Shown here: positions 8,069-19,756 of the stretch, piece by piece
Layout: each line of letters starts with the position of its first letter
Position numbering within the stretch: position 1 is the stretch's first letter
Origin: Tubulanus polymorphus
Taxonomy: Eukaryota > Nemertea > Palaeonemertea > Tubulaniformes > Tubulanidae
NCBI RefSeq assembly: GCF_964204645.1
Contig: NC_134033.1
Span: forward strand, 13,952,155 to 14,016,154
Length of the DNA stretch: 64,000 nt
Direction of reading: 5' to 3'
Program-made: the position numbers and the translations under genes
The notes under the pieces: generated by a model
What the model saw: only the letters and a program-made list of their open reading frames with translations
The model's database searches: none
What the model was told of the DNA's origin: nothing

Positions 8069-11000
8069 ATGCGGATTTTGTGCACTATAACAGTATTGGC
8101 TGTGGCTCTCCTACACGGGGTACACAGTCAAATGGGACCACCAGGTAAAATGAAGTAATGATGTGTTACACGACGCTTAAATCAAGATAAATCGTTTATG
8201 TTGGTTGTAATTTTAATTGTCAAGTTATCGAGTAAAATTTACAATTTTGAATACAACAAACAGTTCCACACGATTTACCAACGATGGAGTGCACTAGGCT
8301 TGTCATAACGGCCGAATTTATTTATTCTAAATCCGGGTATTACCCTGAATAAAAGAGTAATGTTTGGAATAATGTTATTTTCTAGGTGGTATGATGGATA
8401 TGATGAAAATGTTAAACATGATGAAATCAAAGACTGCTGGTGCATCTTCCGGTGGCGGAGGCGGAGGTGCAGGTGGAGGTGGAGGAGGCAAAGGGGGCGG
8501 TGGAATGGGAGGCATGGGTGGCAGAGGAGGTGGTGGAATGGGAGGCATGGGAGGTATGGGAGGAATGGGAGGCATGGGTGGAATGGGAGGATTGGGCGGT
8601 ATGATGGGTGGAATGGGAGGCATGGGTAATGGCATCGTCAATAAACTACAAAGCATGGGTGCCATGGGTCCAAATGGAGGAGGGATACCCAAGGACGCGC
8701 TTGAAAAAATAAGGGGAACACAAAAAAAGAAAACCGACGAACCGGCGCAAGGAGCTCCTCAGGCGCAGCCAGCGGGAGCAGCTAACAAAGCACAACCGAT
8801 GGCACCTCAAATGCGACCACCCCAGGCACAGCAGATGAGACCACAAATGAACCAAGGGGCACCACCCCAAGCGCAGCAGATGAGACCACAAATGAACCAA
8901 AGGTTACCACCCCAAGCGCAGCAGATGAGACCACAAATGAACCAAAGGTTACCACATCAGGCGCAGCAGATGAGACCACAATTACGCCAAGGGTTACCAC
9001 CCCAAGCGCAGCAGATGAGACCACAAATGAACCAAGGGTTCCCACCCCAAGCGCAGCAGATGAGACCACAAATGAACCAAGGGTTACCACCCCAAGCACA
9101 GCAGATGAGACCACAAATGAACCAAAGGTCACCACCCCAAGTGCAGCAGATGCGACCACAAATGAACCAAGGGGCACCACCCCAAGCACAGCAGATGAGA
9201 CCACAATTAAGCCAAGGGTTACCACCCCAAGCACAGCAGATGCGACCACAAATGAACCAAGGGGCATCACCCCAAGCACAGCAGATGAGACCACAAATGA
9301 ACCAAGGGTTCCCACCCCAAGCGCAGCGGATACGACCACAAATGAACCAAGGGGCACCACCGCAAGCACAGCAGATGAGACCACAAATGAACCAAGGGGC
9401 ACCACCCCAAGCGCAGCAGATGAGACCACAAATGAACCAAGGGGCACCACCTCAAGAGCAACAGATGAGACCACAAATGAACCAAGGGACACCAACCCAA
9501 GCGCAGCAGATGAGACCACAAATGAACCAAAGGGCACCAGCCCAAGCGCAGCAGCCTGCTCAGCATCCCGCTCAAAATATGGAACGATCTCAGTTCCCTG
9601 CACAACCAACACCTGTTGGTATAAGTAGGAACGCTCCTTACCAGCCAGCAGCACATCATCAACCGATGCATCGCAGACCCCAACAATGGCCGGCGGCACC
9701 ATACATACCAAACTATGTGAAAAAAGAATGTAAAGCCACCGACCTGTTCTGTGAGTTTTCATTAGTGGTACGAGATCGACTGACGTTAGTAGATCATCGT
9801 CGTGGAATGGTTATCGATGTAACAGCTTCCGATGTTACCGATAGAGCTACCGGAACAGCGATCACTGGCGCAGTTTTGGATGAGCTTCTACTTGCTGCCG
9901 GACACGGTACTAGACTCGCCCAGGTCGCCAACGGAACAATGCCCGGTCCTGTTCTAGATATGTACGAAGGTCAAGACGTCATCGTGCACGTTTTTAATCA
10001 GATGGCTTCGGACGCTTTGACGATGCACTTCCACGGTATCGATAACCTCCAAACGCCTTGGTCCGACGGAGTTCCGTACGTGACGCAAGTTCCGATCCCA
10101 CCAGGCGGGCAGTATTCCTACAGATTCAGAGCCTTACCGGAAGGAACACATTTCTATCACTCGATGATGGGTTCACAGATCGGTAACGGTTTGTACGGCG
10201 CGCTCGTCGTCCATCAGAGAAACGAAGACACGACTATTCCTCAAGAGGTGGCTATTTTAGCCGATTGGGATCCTTTGGTCGATGAAGGTCTCGCTCAACT
10301 GCGATATGCAAGTGGTCTTCCGGGAAACAATCGCGAGATTTTACTGAACGGCCGCGCTAGGACCGACCTAGCCGTACCTTTGGATGTATTCACCATAAAA
10401 GCTAATGGTAAACTTCGTCTACGTCTGGTGAACGCCGGCTCCGAATCGGACATCTATATATTCATTCCCGACCACGCATTATCTATCATCGCCACGGACG
10501 GTATTGATTTAGGCGAACCGACGGTGGTGGATCTCCTTAACATATGGCCCGGAGAGCGTTATGACGCCATCATCGACGGAACCATGTCGGACGGAAATTT
10601 CCCAATTATGGCCGGCTCTATCTCCAAGAACCTCTACATGCTAGTCGGAATCTTGCGCTACGATGGTTCACCGGAGACAGTTCCTACGGCAGCCGGAGAT
10701 ATAGCAACAGTCATCCCTAATGCAAGGGCGTTCGGATTTGCTATTACCGACCAACTGGGCACGTGGACGAGCCTCAACCTGGATGCGCTGAAAGGTGCCA
10801 TACCTCCCCCGGGAGTTTTCGGCTACTACCCACAAGAAATAATTCTCAATTTCGCGAAAGCTGGAGTAGCCGATAACGTTCCAGCCATCAACAGACACGT
10901 ATTCGTCGAGCCGACTGTAAATATGCTCACCGATCCCCACTGGCCGAACGGTTTCACTCCATGCGGCAAATACTGCAAAAGCGGTACGACTTGTAGATGT

Positions 11001-11851
11001 ACGAACGCCATTTACGTGAAACCAGGCAGCACTGTACAGCTGGTCCTGGCAGCGATTGGCCCGAACGCCGATCAAGAAGCCGTCCATTTACACGGTTATA
11101 AATGGTTCGTAATGAAAACCGTCTACCCAACGAAAGATGCGTCGAACGCGCTCGTACCACAGAGCGATATAGTATGCGCCGACAAGACCGCCGTACTGAA
11201 AGATTGTACTGCATTCAAATGGGCGAATGATGAATGGAACAAAAACTTCAACAAGATCGACGGACTGGCCCACGACAAAGCCGTATTGAAAGATACGATT
11301 CACATTCCGAAAGGGGGCTATGTTATTTTACGTAATGTTGCCGCTAACGTCGGATCCTGGTTGATTAGGTCGTCATTCCTCGGCAGTTACCAAGCCGGAC
11401 AAGCCGTCGTTTTACAAGTGAGTATTTACGTTTCGCTTCCCGATAACGGAAGAAATATTTCCACACAAAAATACATCTTTATAAAATTATGATGAGACAA
11501 AATGAACTAGTTAATGAGAATTTCAGTCCTGAGTTGGAAAAGATAAAAGATCTAATCGAAATGAAAGCTGGCATAATTTTTTACTCTTAGGTTGGTAAAC
11601 CTGGAGCGGTTCATTTGCCTATGGGACTTCCTAGATGGATGGACTTCGACGCTGGAGTACCTAGACGTACGTAATAAAACTGGCATAATTGGTTTGGTAT
11701 TTTTTTGGAAACGTTTTATGGTCTTTCTAGGGGAGAAGTATGATGCGTGAGGTATTTGATTCTTGTCGAGGGTACTTTATAAATACTTCTTCTAGTAACT
11801 GCCAATTCAACTGCGTGTAAGAACGGAAGAATGTCCAACAACCGCTTCTAA
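8069..11851 (+). CDS. Secreted repeat-fused multicopper-oxidase-like protein lacking copper ligands (1079 aa)
   Basis: Coding exons: 8069-8144, 8386-11417, 11591-11666 and 11796-11851 (phases 1, 0, 1). Residues 1-21 form a signal peptide. A Met-rich and then Gly/Met-rich segment follows, then sixteen PPQAQQMRPQMNQGA-type repeats (residues 170-409) and a multicopper-oxidase region from about residue 480 to the end. Domain 1 is well kept (MPGPVLDMYEGQDVIVHV, MHFHGID, GLYGALVV). Ligand sites: motif I keeps His573 and His575; motif II keeps His617 but the partner His is Met619; motif III keeps His926 and His928 but the type-1 His is Glu923. In motif IV the His-Cys-His is Arg1020-Ser1021-Ser1022, the second type-1 His is Ser1026 and the axial Met is Gln1031. 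With no type-1 site it cannot work as a laccase or ferroxidase. The long intact frame argues against simple decay. A structural extracellular role is inferred. Confidence 0.9.
8817..9536 (+). repeat. In-frame coding minisatellite, sixteen 45-bp units
   Basis: Sixteen contiguous 45-bp units encode PPQAQQMRPQMNQGA variants. Variation concentrates at the last two residues (GA, RL, GL, GF, RS, GT, RA). Unit 4 (PHQAQQMRPQLRQGL), unit 9 (LSQGL) and unit 12 (QRIRPQ) are the most diverged. Upstream, about 8455-8632, a Gly-Gly-Met tract forms a second low-complexity array. Confidence 0.95.
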
Positions 11852-12110
11852 AGCAGGACTTGAGGCATTAGAGATATTCGGGTTTAAGAAATTTCGGGGA
11901 TCGGATGCGCAACTTATACTGTTAAGCCAATGTTAAGCCTTCACAGGGCACAAGCACATGGCTGAACGAGTCCAAAATGATTCATGGGGAATGGCAGAAC
12001 CAGATATGTGTCTTACAAATATGAGAGGCAGGTTTAAGTTGTCGGTGGTCTCTCGAATACTAGGACTCAGTAGACTAACCACATTCAAACGTGGAGAACA
12101 GATAAAAACC

Positions 12111-12265
12111 GACTGCAGAGTCGAGACTGCAGAGTCGAGAATTATTCAATGAAAAATCAATCAAAAAGACACGACGATTCGATTTCACACTAGAGATCAT
12201 CGTCACGTATGACAATAGCGCGTCAGACTCAGTTCAAGGCGCTTACGTAGGTTCGAATCTTGAGA
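12111..12265 (+). repeat. 14-bp direct repeat and tRNA-like B-box sequence
   Basis: GACTGCAGAGTCGA occurs twice in a row at about 12111-12139. Downstream, TAGCGCGTCAGAC followed by GGTTCGAATCTTGAG at about 12250 resembles the A and B boxes of a tRNA-derived SINE. No acceptor stem can be paired, so it is not called a tRNA. Confidence 0.3.
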
Positions 12266-12891
12266 AGTTCTTAAGTCGAGTTTTCCCCACGATGGCGACA
12301 AAAACCCTGCTGATATCCCCAGCGGCGTTCAGTGCAGAATCCAAAATGCTGATATATAACGAGCAGTTCCTATATGATTTATTGCAGGTTATCGATTTGC
12401 CGATCCCGACGACACAAATGACCCTCTTCACGCCGGAGCTAAATAAAATACACACTAACAAGGTATCGTCTCCTTGCAATTTATCTCCTAAACCACTTTT
12501 GATGTGATTCTATAGTGAGTTCACTTAAGTTTTATAAGTCATCATCCTTTTATAAGTCATCATCTCTTTGAAATATTCAAACACGACCGGTCCATCGTTT
12601 TGGTATGTTGTGTAGGCTACGTTTGAAGCGATACAGCGGGAGTGTCTCGACGTTTGAAATATAAGACTAACATTACGTTTACGCCGGAGCACACGTCAAA
12701 CAACATCGATTATTAATCAAGCCTTGATTCTTAAAAACGTTTATACTGCAGGTTGGCCGTTTGATGAATAATGGACACGATGTCACGTACCCGATCCGCG
12801 GGTAAACATACGAATATCATTTTAACTATATCTATCTATACAAGTTCTTTGTTCCATCTTCGGTTTGCATGTTTTCATTAGCGTTGTAGAC

Positions 12892-12925
12892 AATAAAAAC
12901 TTTGAGAAGAGAAACATGTTTGTCT
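12892..12925 (+). terminator. Candidate polyadenylation site
   Basis: AATAAA at 12892-12897 is followed within 30 bp by a GT-rich stretch (TGTTTGTCTTGTGATTT), a good cleavage and polyadenylation arrangement. It could end the multicopper-oxidase-like transcript with a 3' UTR of about 1 kb. A second AATAAA lies at about 12445. Confidence 0.4.
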
Positions 12926-13847
12926 TGTGATTTCATTCAACAATCATGACGCAATTTTACCCCAATCGCAACGAGCCGTGCGTGGGCTGTTAAGTGATAC
13001 CCAACAAAGAAGTTCAACCACCAAAGACAATCACACCAAGGCTCTGGATTTTCTTTTCATATTCTACTGTTCATATAGTAATTAGGTATTACCACTGGCG
13101 TGACTTGTGTGTGTTACATGAAACTCGGGTGTGGTCACCGCGGTCATCTTGCTCAATAAACTTCTAGTATTTCGTACAAGACAGTCGTGGTGCTACGTGT
13201 ACTTGATGTCTCCTTACTGGAACACGATCACTATCGGCAGTACGCTTTTTTCTTGAAAATGCCTTTACGTCAATCACGGTATTTGACTGTGGTCAGTATA
13301 GTGGGTATACCACTACACTGCACACTAGCACACCTGGCGGATCCTCGCTTCCCACAGCCACGTTCTCGGTGCAGAAAACATCGAAGGATTTCTTTGAGTT
13401 CAGATTTGATACGAGTAAACTCATTCAAAACGAACCAATAGTCATGTCTAACTCGATTACTGGAACTGGATCTAGAATCTTTTTTCCAATAATTCGGAAA
13501 TCCAAACCCAAACACGTATACATGCGTACCTACCTAGAGTTACTCGAACTTAAATCGCGTTAGCGAAAAATTGGCAAAAGGTTAGCCCGCCATTTGCTGT
13601 TTCAAGAAAAATTGCATATCGCAAAGAGAAAAAAACATAATTTCATCTGGTATGCTCGTGTTATTTGAACTCGGATCGACAATTCCTATCGTTTCACATG
13701 TAATATTACATCTTGAATAATTAATCTGTTGTTGTTCTCCGTCGTTGTGGTTTCATGCTGTCTACACCAGAGCCGCATCACGCTTACGTGACCCTTGCAG
13801 CAGCAGCAGCAACATCAGCAACAGCAGCAGCAGCGACAGTCTGCGTA

Positions 13848-13860
13848 GTTGCTAGGCAAC
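13848..13860. promoter_or_regulatory. Palindromic RFX X-box
   Basis: GTTGCTAGGCAAC is a perfect 6-1-6 inverted repeat matching the RFX X-box consensus (GTTGCC-like half sites). It lies about 10 bp after a CAG-rich tract in CpG-containing sequence. No gene can be tied to it from the sequence alone. Confidence 0.5.
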
Positions 13861-14280
13861 AGGTTAAAAGGGAGGACGGCGCGCGAGTGTGGCTGTATTT
13901 ATATGTTCGCACGACGTATTTCATTTTATCATTTTGCAGCAGCAGCCAAGTCCGTTCTGACTTCTCTAAATACAAACATCGCCCGTTGTGTCGGTTTAAA
14001 CACATCAACTGACGACGAAATTTCAAGATCACAGGATATTTTAGTTTTCGCTGCCGTCGGGAATTCGAGCGAACAGAGCCCGCGCACTGTCTGCAGCCCG
14101 ATTGCTGATAAGCGATTGCCAGTGAGTGACGAGAACACGAAGATATCATATACGTTTACAGTTCGAGGTTGCGTAAGTGTCATCATTTTCATAGTCGTAT
14201 ATACACGTATGCATGTTTCCAGCACAATGATCTAAAGAAAAACAAATAGAATACGAAAGACCAGTTTTACTGTTTGGTCC

Positions 14281-14423
14281 CTGGGGCCAGGTGCATAGTC
14301 ACGGCTTAGACTTAAGACCAGTCTGCGACCAACTTAGTTCTATAGCCAATCTTACAAGTTAAAGACGTCTTTAGCTTTAAGACCACTTTCGGACTTAAGT
14401 AACGACTATGCAACTGGAGCCAG
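14281..14423. mobile_element. MITE-like element, family A copy 3 (best preserved)
   Basis: A 143-bp element. The left end CTGGGGCCAGGTGCATAGTC pairs with the right end GACTATGCAACTGGAGCCAG as an 18-20 bp terminal inverted repeat. The interior shows the family sequence GGCTTAGACTTAAGACCAGT and TTAGTTCTATAGCCAATCTT. Confidence 0.8.
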
Positions 14424-16811
14424 TTTCAACAGACGTCAGGTATTGTGCGCTTCAAGCCCAACCCCAGTTGTTTTAAACTTGATATAGGTTAACCAGGGGA
14501 TAAAACTGACACTGTAACAATTACAACTGCAGTTTTACGACGGTTTTTATTCGCCTTGTTCCTGCTGGCCACGAGCACTGTCCATGTTTGCCTTATATGT
14601 ATGTTTATTTTAGTGTCATCCCGTAAACAAACATGCCTGCTTAGACACAAGACACGTTGACATTAAGAAATTTACACGACAAACATGTAACATACACAGC
14701 AAGTTTCGTATGATGTAGTAGATAGATTGAATTGAATTAGGAATTGCGAGGTTTCATTGCGGCTGATATAACTCCGCAAACACCAGTTATATATAACACG
14801 ACTATGACGGCTTGTTTAGGTTTGCGTCAACAGCCGATCTAACAATGACCAGTCGTGATGGATTCGGACCTAAGTCACAGTCACAAGGCTCGCAACCATA
14901 AGCGACGTATTCGCAATTTCATTTTAGGAGGTATTTACGTTGCTAACCAGAATTCGTCTAAAAAGCATCTGTCATCGTTAGCGAGTGGTAAAACGGATTC
15001 TAAAAAATAGATTTTGAGCGCTGCGTAGTATTATAGTGCGCTTTACATCGGAGCACTTTTGATGATTATGCCAAACTCGGTGCTTTGATAGTTTCCATAA
15101 CCGCAGAAAACGGTCACACGTTATCGAAGCGTACAATAGCTTCGGCCTAAGAATCTGTTCTTCACAGAATTCCTACGAATCAAATCTATATGATACCTGT
15201 AATATAGCAATCTAGGTTAAATAATACGTGGTTTGGAATTTAATTGGAACTTCAACGCTAGCTGACATTATGTCGTATGTTCTCCTCGCAGACGAGAATC
15301 CGATCTAATTTAACACGCCCGGTTTATATTAGTTCTGACGGTGACAATTTAATGCCGCCGACGAGCAGTTCGTTTAATAACTTTCATCACGACGACGAGT
15401 TGCGGTATAGGATAATTTCGACGATTGTTTCAGAGCGCTAATAGGTCCAATTACACGACGACACGATTTTGTGTTCGTGGCATTTGTTACCGAATAAAAC
15501 ATCTACATCATATGTCTAAGATAAGTAAGAACCCTTGTAAGTCAGTGCTTTTCAGCTGTGGGAGATGAGTTCACAAAAAAGGACCAATTGGCAGTTCTTC
15601 GCCGCAGCCGTGAGCGAGGTTCACCCAGAACCTATAGCTGTTATGCTAAACCACTGATGAAACACTATATCGTATGTTGTGTGACGATACCGAACACGGG
15701 GGCTCGTATCAGAGTTGTAGAGGTAAGGCTGGCTTATGTCGACAGGCAACGCGATGCCTACCGACTCCTACCGACGCAACTGAGAGCAACCGCGATCGCA
15801 GCCCAGCTTATGTCGACTGCGCTCCGATTCGCAGCAACTGAGGCCGACTATCGGGATACGTAGAGTAAAAACGATGATCTGTAGTATGAAATCTGCAATC
15901 TGTAATATTCTATACGCACAATAGGCACATGGATTATCGCACTATCGTTTTTACACTACCTGCTCCCTTCGATACAGAAACTGAAGATGAAAGATTTAGT
16001 TCGAATAACGTTTCCAATAGTTTATTCAATTCAACGTTTCGACTATGTTCTTAAAGTCATCGCCAGGAATGAAGAATCTTTATTTCACATCATAAGTAGT
16101 GCGGAATGATACTCGCATCAGTTGGGGACCATCTCGGAACTATAGGGAATGGTAAATGTTTGCGAGTGGTGCTCGGCCCGCCACAGTTCTGCGCGGAGGA
16201 GCCGGAACTACGTCATCAATGAAGCAATGCCCTAGGAATGACGTTTAATAATAATAATCTTTATTTACATTGAAATTATAACATAATATAACACTCGGTT
16301 TTATAGATACATAATTAGATAGATATAAAAATATGTTACAGAAGTTATTTCGCGACAGAGCTGCGTCGTTTCGCGACAGAGCTGCGTCTCCTCTCGCACG
16401 CCGTGTAGATTAACTCGTTATATTTGACTTTTCGACAATGAAATGATACGGTTCGAGGTATGCGATGTCACTTTAGTTGCTGCGATATCAAATCTGCATC
16501 GATCGAGTTCAGAATTGCGGTATCGGTTGGAGAGGATCGAGCGGCCATATGCGCTCGTGACGTTGCCTTCGTCATTACTCGATCTAAGCTTACGCATTGA
16601 ACTGACCGTGAACCCTCTGAAAGTGCTTCTTTCGTCCGCTGACTAAATGCATTCATTAAAATCAAGACGAGTTGAAATCAATATATATCGGGAATTTCCC
16701 TGAAATTTGGCGGCGTTCTTTAGATCTTCCCCAAGGCGTTATTCAATTAGTTGTTCATTTTTTTTTCATTCTTCTCGTTAAACGCGTTCAGCTTATTCGA
16801 CGATTAGCCAA

Positions 16812-16823
16812 CCAATGACGTCA
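16812..16823. promoter_or_regulatory. CCAAT box fused to CRE palindrome
   Basis: CCAATGACGTCA combines a CCAAT pentamer (16812-16816) with a full CRE (16816-16823). This is a common arrangement in animal promoters, but no first exon could be identified nearby. Confidence 0.35.
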
Positions 16824-17725
16824 TCAAATGACATCAAGATTCTTACAGGATTAACGCTAGTTACTAATCGACGCGTGACTTGATAATGGATTCACCCATA
16901 ATTCAAACGTCGCAGACTCTAATTACTTGTCAAGCATTACTGAGGCGGAGACGACCAATTTTTATTCGAAATCTTTTCTTTCTTTGAAAAGAAATGTATC
17001 TTGGTACCTCTCGCCCATCGCGATGCGTTGAGTCGACTATCGTTTTCTCTGTTTTTAAGAAAGCGAGAAAGCAACCGATTTTTCAATAAGTCGGGATAAC
17101 ATTCGCCAAGCCGTGAACGTTTGTATCAATCGGAGGTTTCTTCCGCGTGTTTCCTCCTCCTCGAGGAGAAAGAAATTCCAGTACGTAGGCGGCATGTCCT
17201 GGGAAATATTGAATTTTGCCATCGAAAAGGATTTTTTCCCTGAGCAACACGCGCGATATCAACGGTATTAGTTCTATCGTCTCGGTAAATCGGGAAATCG
17301 AGTTTCATTTAGTCAATTATTTCTACTAGTGCGAATATACGGGATGTCTGATTGGTTCCGCGCATTCTAATCAGCTGCCAGTCTCTTTATACCATCTGGC
17401 TCGAATCCCTGCTGCCGAGGGAGGTTGGTTTCGAATCCCAGCACTACTAGTAAGATTTATTCAAATGAGACCGTGTATATCAATCCGCATTAAATTCGTC
17501 GGTTCGAGTCCCGAATTTATTGAATTAATAAATATAGAGTCTTTTATGCAGCGTTTGCAGAATTTATGCAGAGGAGAATCCGTCAAATTACTCACGAAAT
17601 CGACGACGACGATGACGGAGAGACGCGACAGCAAATTCTGTTGTTGACATCGTTAAAAATGCATCATTTTTCGATTGCGCGTTCCGCGGCGGCGGCACTA
17701 CACTGCAGACGACATCCACTGCAGA

Positions 17726-17901
<176 letters not shown>

Positions 17902-18582
17902 GCGGTGATCAATATATAATACGTATATAATCCTTGATAATCGCGTTTGCTTCAATACAGAACTGGAGGCCTCTCTCCGCGATCACGTTAGCGCAGCTAA
18001 GCACATACACACTATATATCTGATAAAATATGCATAAATGTTTAATTGCTTTCACTTGGATAATTCCGTTATATACTACGTTATATAACTGTCATCGTGT
18101 GAATGAAACACGTGGAATAACTTCACTCATAATCGAGTAGGTTTTCCGACTGTTTACCCATCTGCCTACCTACGTACCGGTACTAAACCTACGAACGAAC
18201 GTGGTGACATTGTCAGATCCATTAAGTAGGCCCCGTAATCTTAATTAATCGAATTAACAAAGCCTCGAAAACAAGCGAATTTTGTAGTTAATTATTGATA
18301 AACCGGTGCATTACGCGAAGCATCCATGGTTACACTAATTGTATGTATATATTATTAACTGCCCTGAAAATTGTTCATGAATAAGTGATTTGATATTTGA
18401 TCGGACAAAACTACATTAGATTCTATCGAAATCGGACCGCTTCCGCCGAAAAAATTCCGCCATCAAGAATCGAAATGGTGTTAAATAGTCGCGATTACCA
18501 GAACTGTTTGGGTAAGACCTACGTTAACCTCCACAGTGCGACCAGGGTTCATCGTATTAACATAGAACACACACGACGGATG

Positions 18583-18641
18583 ATATATCCAGGGAAGTGT
18601 GATGAGACATCATACTTCTCATCACACTTCCCTGATATATC
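18583..18641. repeat. Perfect-stem hairpin (24 bp, one bulge, ~11-nt loop)
   Basis: GATATATC, then one bulged C, then AGGGAAGTGTGATGAG (18583-18607) is the exact reverse complement of CTCATCACACTTCCCTGATATATC (18618-18641). The stem is longer and more perfect than expected by chance. It could be a small foldback element or a hairpin RNA. It matches no microRNA that I know. Confidence 0.75.
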
Positions 18642-19282
18642 TAACGTTTTTGTTAGTAAAATGCTAAGGAAGATAGATTTTTTCTCAGTTATGATTTCTT
18701 TCAACTTGGGCCTCATTGCCCGACAGCAAAGAGTATACGTAGCCCTGGAGAATGCTATATCGCGACCCCTCCTAATAAGCCGGTCATACATTTAAGAACT
18801 GTTGACAAATGTCTTAAACTGGGTTGAATAGCACTTGTGAAATTGAATTCACTTCGACCCAAGGAGTCATATGAGGTCACAGAACATAACTTGTACGATT
18901 TTTTAACACATTGGACTTGGAAAACTTGGCCTTAAACTGTGTACTTTTCAGATTCTCAATAAATATCTCGTACTCAAAAATGATAATGAAGCAGCCCTAG
19001 ACTGGGTCAAATTCAACCCATTCCCAGAAACCTTGTCAATGTGAAAATCCAAAACTGATATTGATTTGTCATAGGGGACACGAAATGAACTGAATAAACA
19101 TGAAGTTGTTTACGGCAAAAATGACATACATGGACAGAAAAAGTCGCTACAAACTACAAAAGATAAAGAGATAGTTGTTGGATCTTTTTCCACTTCCCTT
19201 CGACGCGTATTTAGACGAATAATTGAAACTTTTTGCCGTCGATGACGAAATGAACGATAACTTCTGTTGATCGGATAGCATT

Positions 19283-19349
19283 CACTTCCGCCGGAAATGT
19301 TTACATGCATCTCGGCAGCGCGATGACGTCATCGCGCACGGTGACCAAT
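19283..19349. promoter_or_regulatory. Promoter-like cluster: paired ETS sites, CRE palindrome, CCAAT box
   Basis: CACTTCCGCCGGAAATG (two head-to-head ETS cores), GATGACGTCATC at 19322-19333 and GACCAATCAC with CCAAT at 19345-19349 lie within 67 bp of CpG-rich sequence. This is a typical TATA-less animal promoter layout. A minus-strand 66-codon frame (19310 down to 19110) begins here but is too short to call. Confidence 0.45.
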
Positions 19350-19497
19350 CACCGGCTGTGTCTCCCCAACCCGTAAACAACTTCGAATACCCGACGACCC
19401 GGAAATCTTACTTTCGACTTAAGTTCCAACAATCCCGACGAACATAAACAAACATATCAAATACACGAATACTATTGAGAATAACGATATATTGCAT

Positions 19498-19756
19498 GCG
19501 CGTCCCTAGGGGGGTTCGGTAGTTCGAACGAACCCCCTTTTTTGAATTTTCAAACGTCGGCACATGGTCTGCATGTGCTAAATTAGAATCGATAGACGCA
19601 AGGAAACGGTAACCAGTCTACGTATCGGCCTCAGATTGCACCAGAACGCGCCTGCTCGCACGAAATTTTCAAACATTTCCTGGGGAGGACCCCAGACGAA
19701 TTCCTAAAAACGAACTCACCCCCCCCCCAAAAAAAAAATCCTGGGGACGCCCATGG
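19498..19756. mobile_element. Non-autonomous DNA-transposon-like element
   Basis: The left end GCGTCCCTAGG (followed by a G-run and GTTCG) mirrors the right end CCTGGGGACGC (preceded by a C-run and AGTTCG-like sequence in reverse). This gives imperfect terminal inverted repeats about 260 bp apart, with A- and C-homopolymers near the right end. There is no coding capacity. Confidence 0.55.

Noticed and set aside
8646-9762. Minus-strand frames up to 326 codons across the 45-bp repeats
   Set aside because: Repeat artefact opposite the multicopper-oxidase-like gene; the translation is a monotonous LGSFVVSSAAL pattern with no domain.
8069-11851. Multicopper-oxidase gene as a simple pseudogene
   Set aside because: No stop or frameshift in over 1000 codons, intact splice sites and promoter, and ligand losses concentrated at copper sites rather than spread as random decay.
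13755-14235. Overlapping frames of 85-128 codons on both strands near the CAG tract
   Set aside because: CAG/CTG and CpG-rich sequence tends to be free of stops; no domain or consistent splice sites. Kept only as a regulatory region.
15558-15863. 101-codon frame starting MGDEFTKKDQ
   Set aside because: Looks protein-like at the start, but contains a direct repeat (GCTTATGTCGAC twice) and no domain; I could not separate it from chance.
18397-18795. 132-codon + strand frame
   Set aside because: It spans the 18583-18641 palindrome, has no recognisable domain or splice context, and its codons look random.
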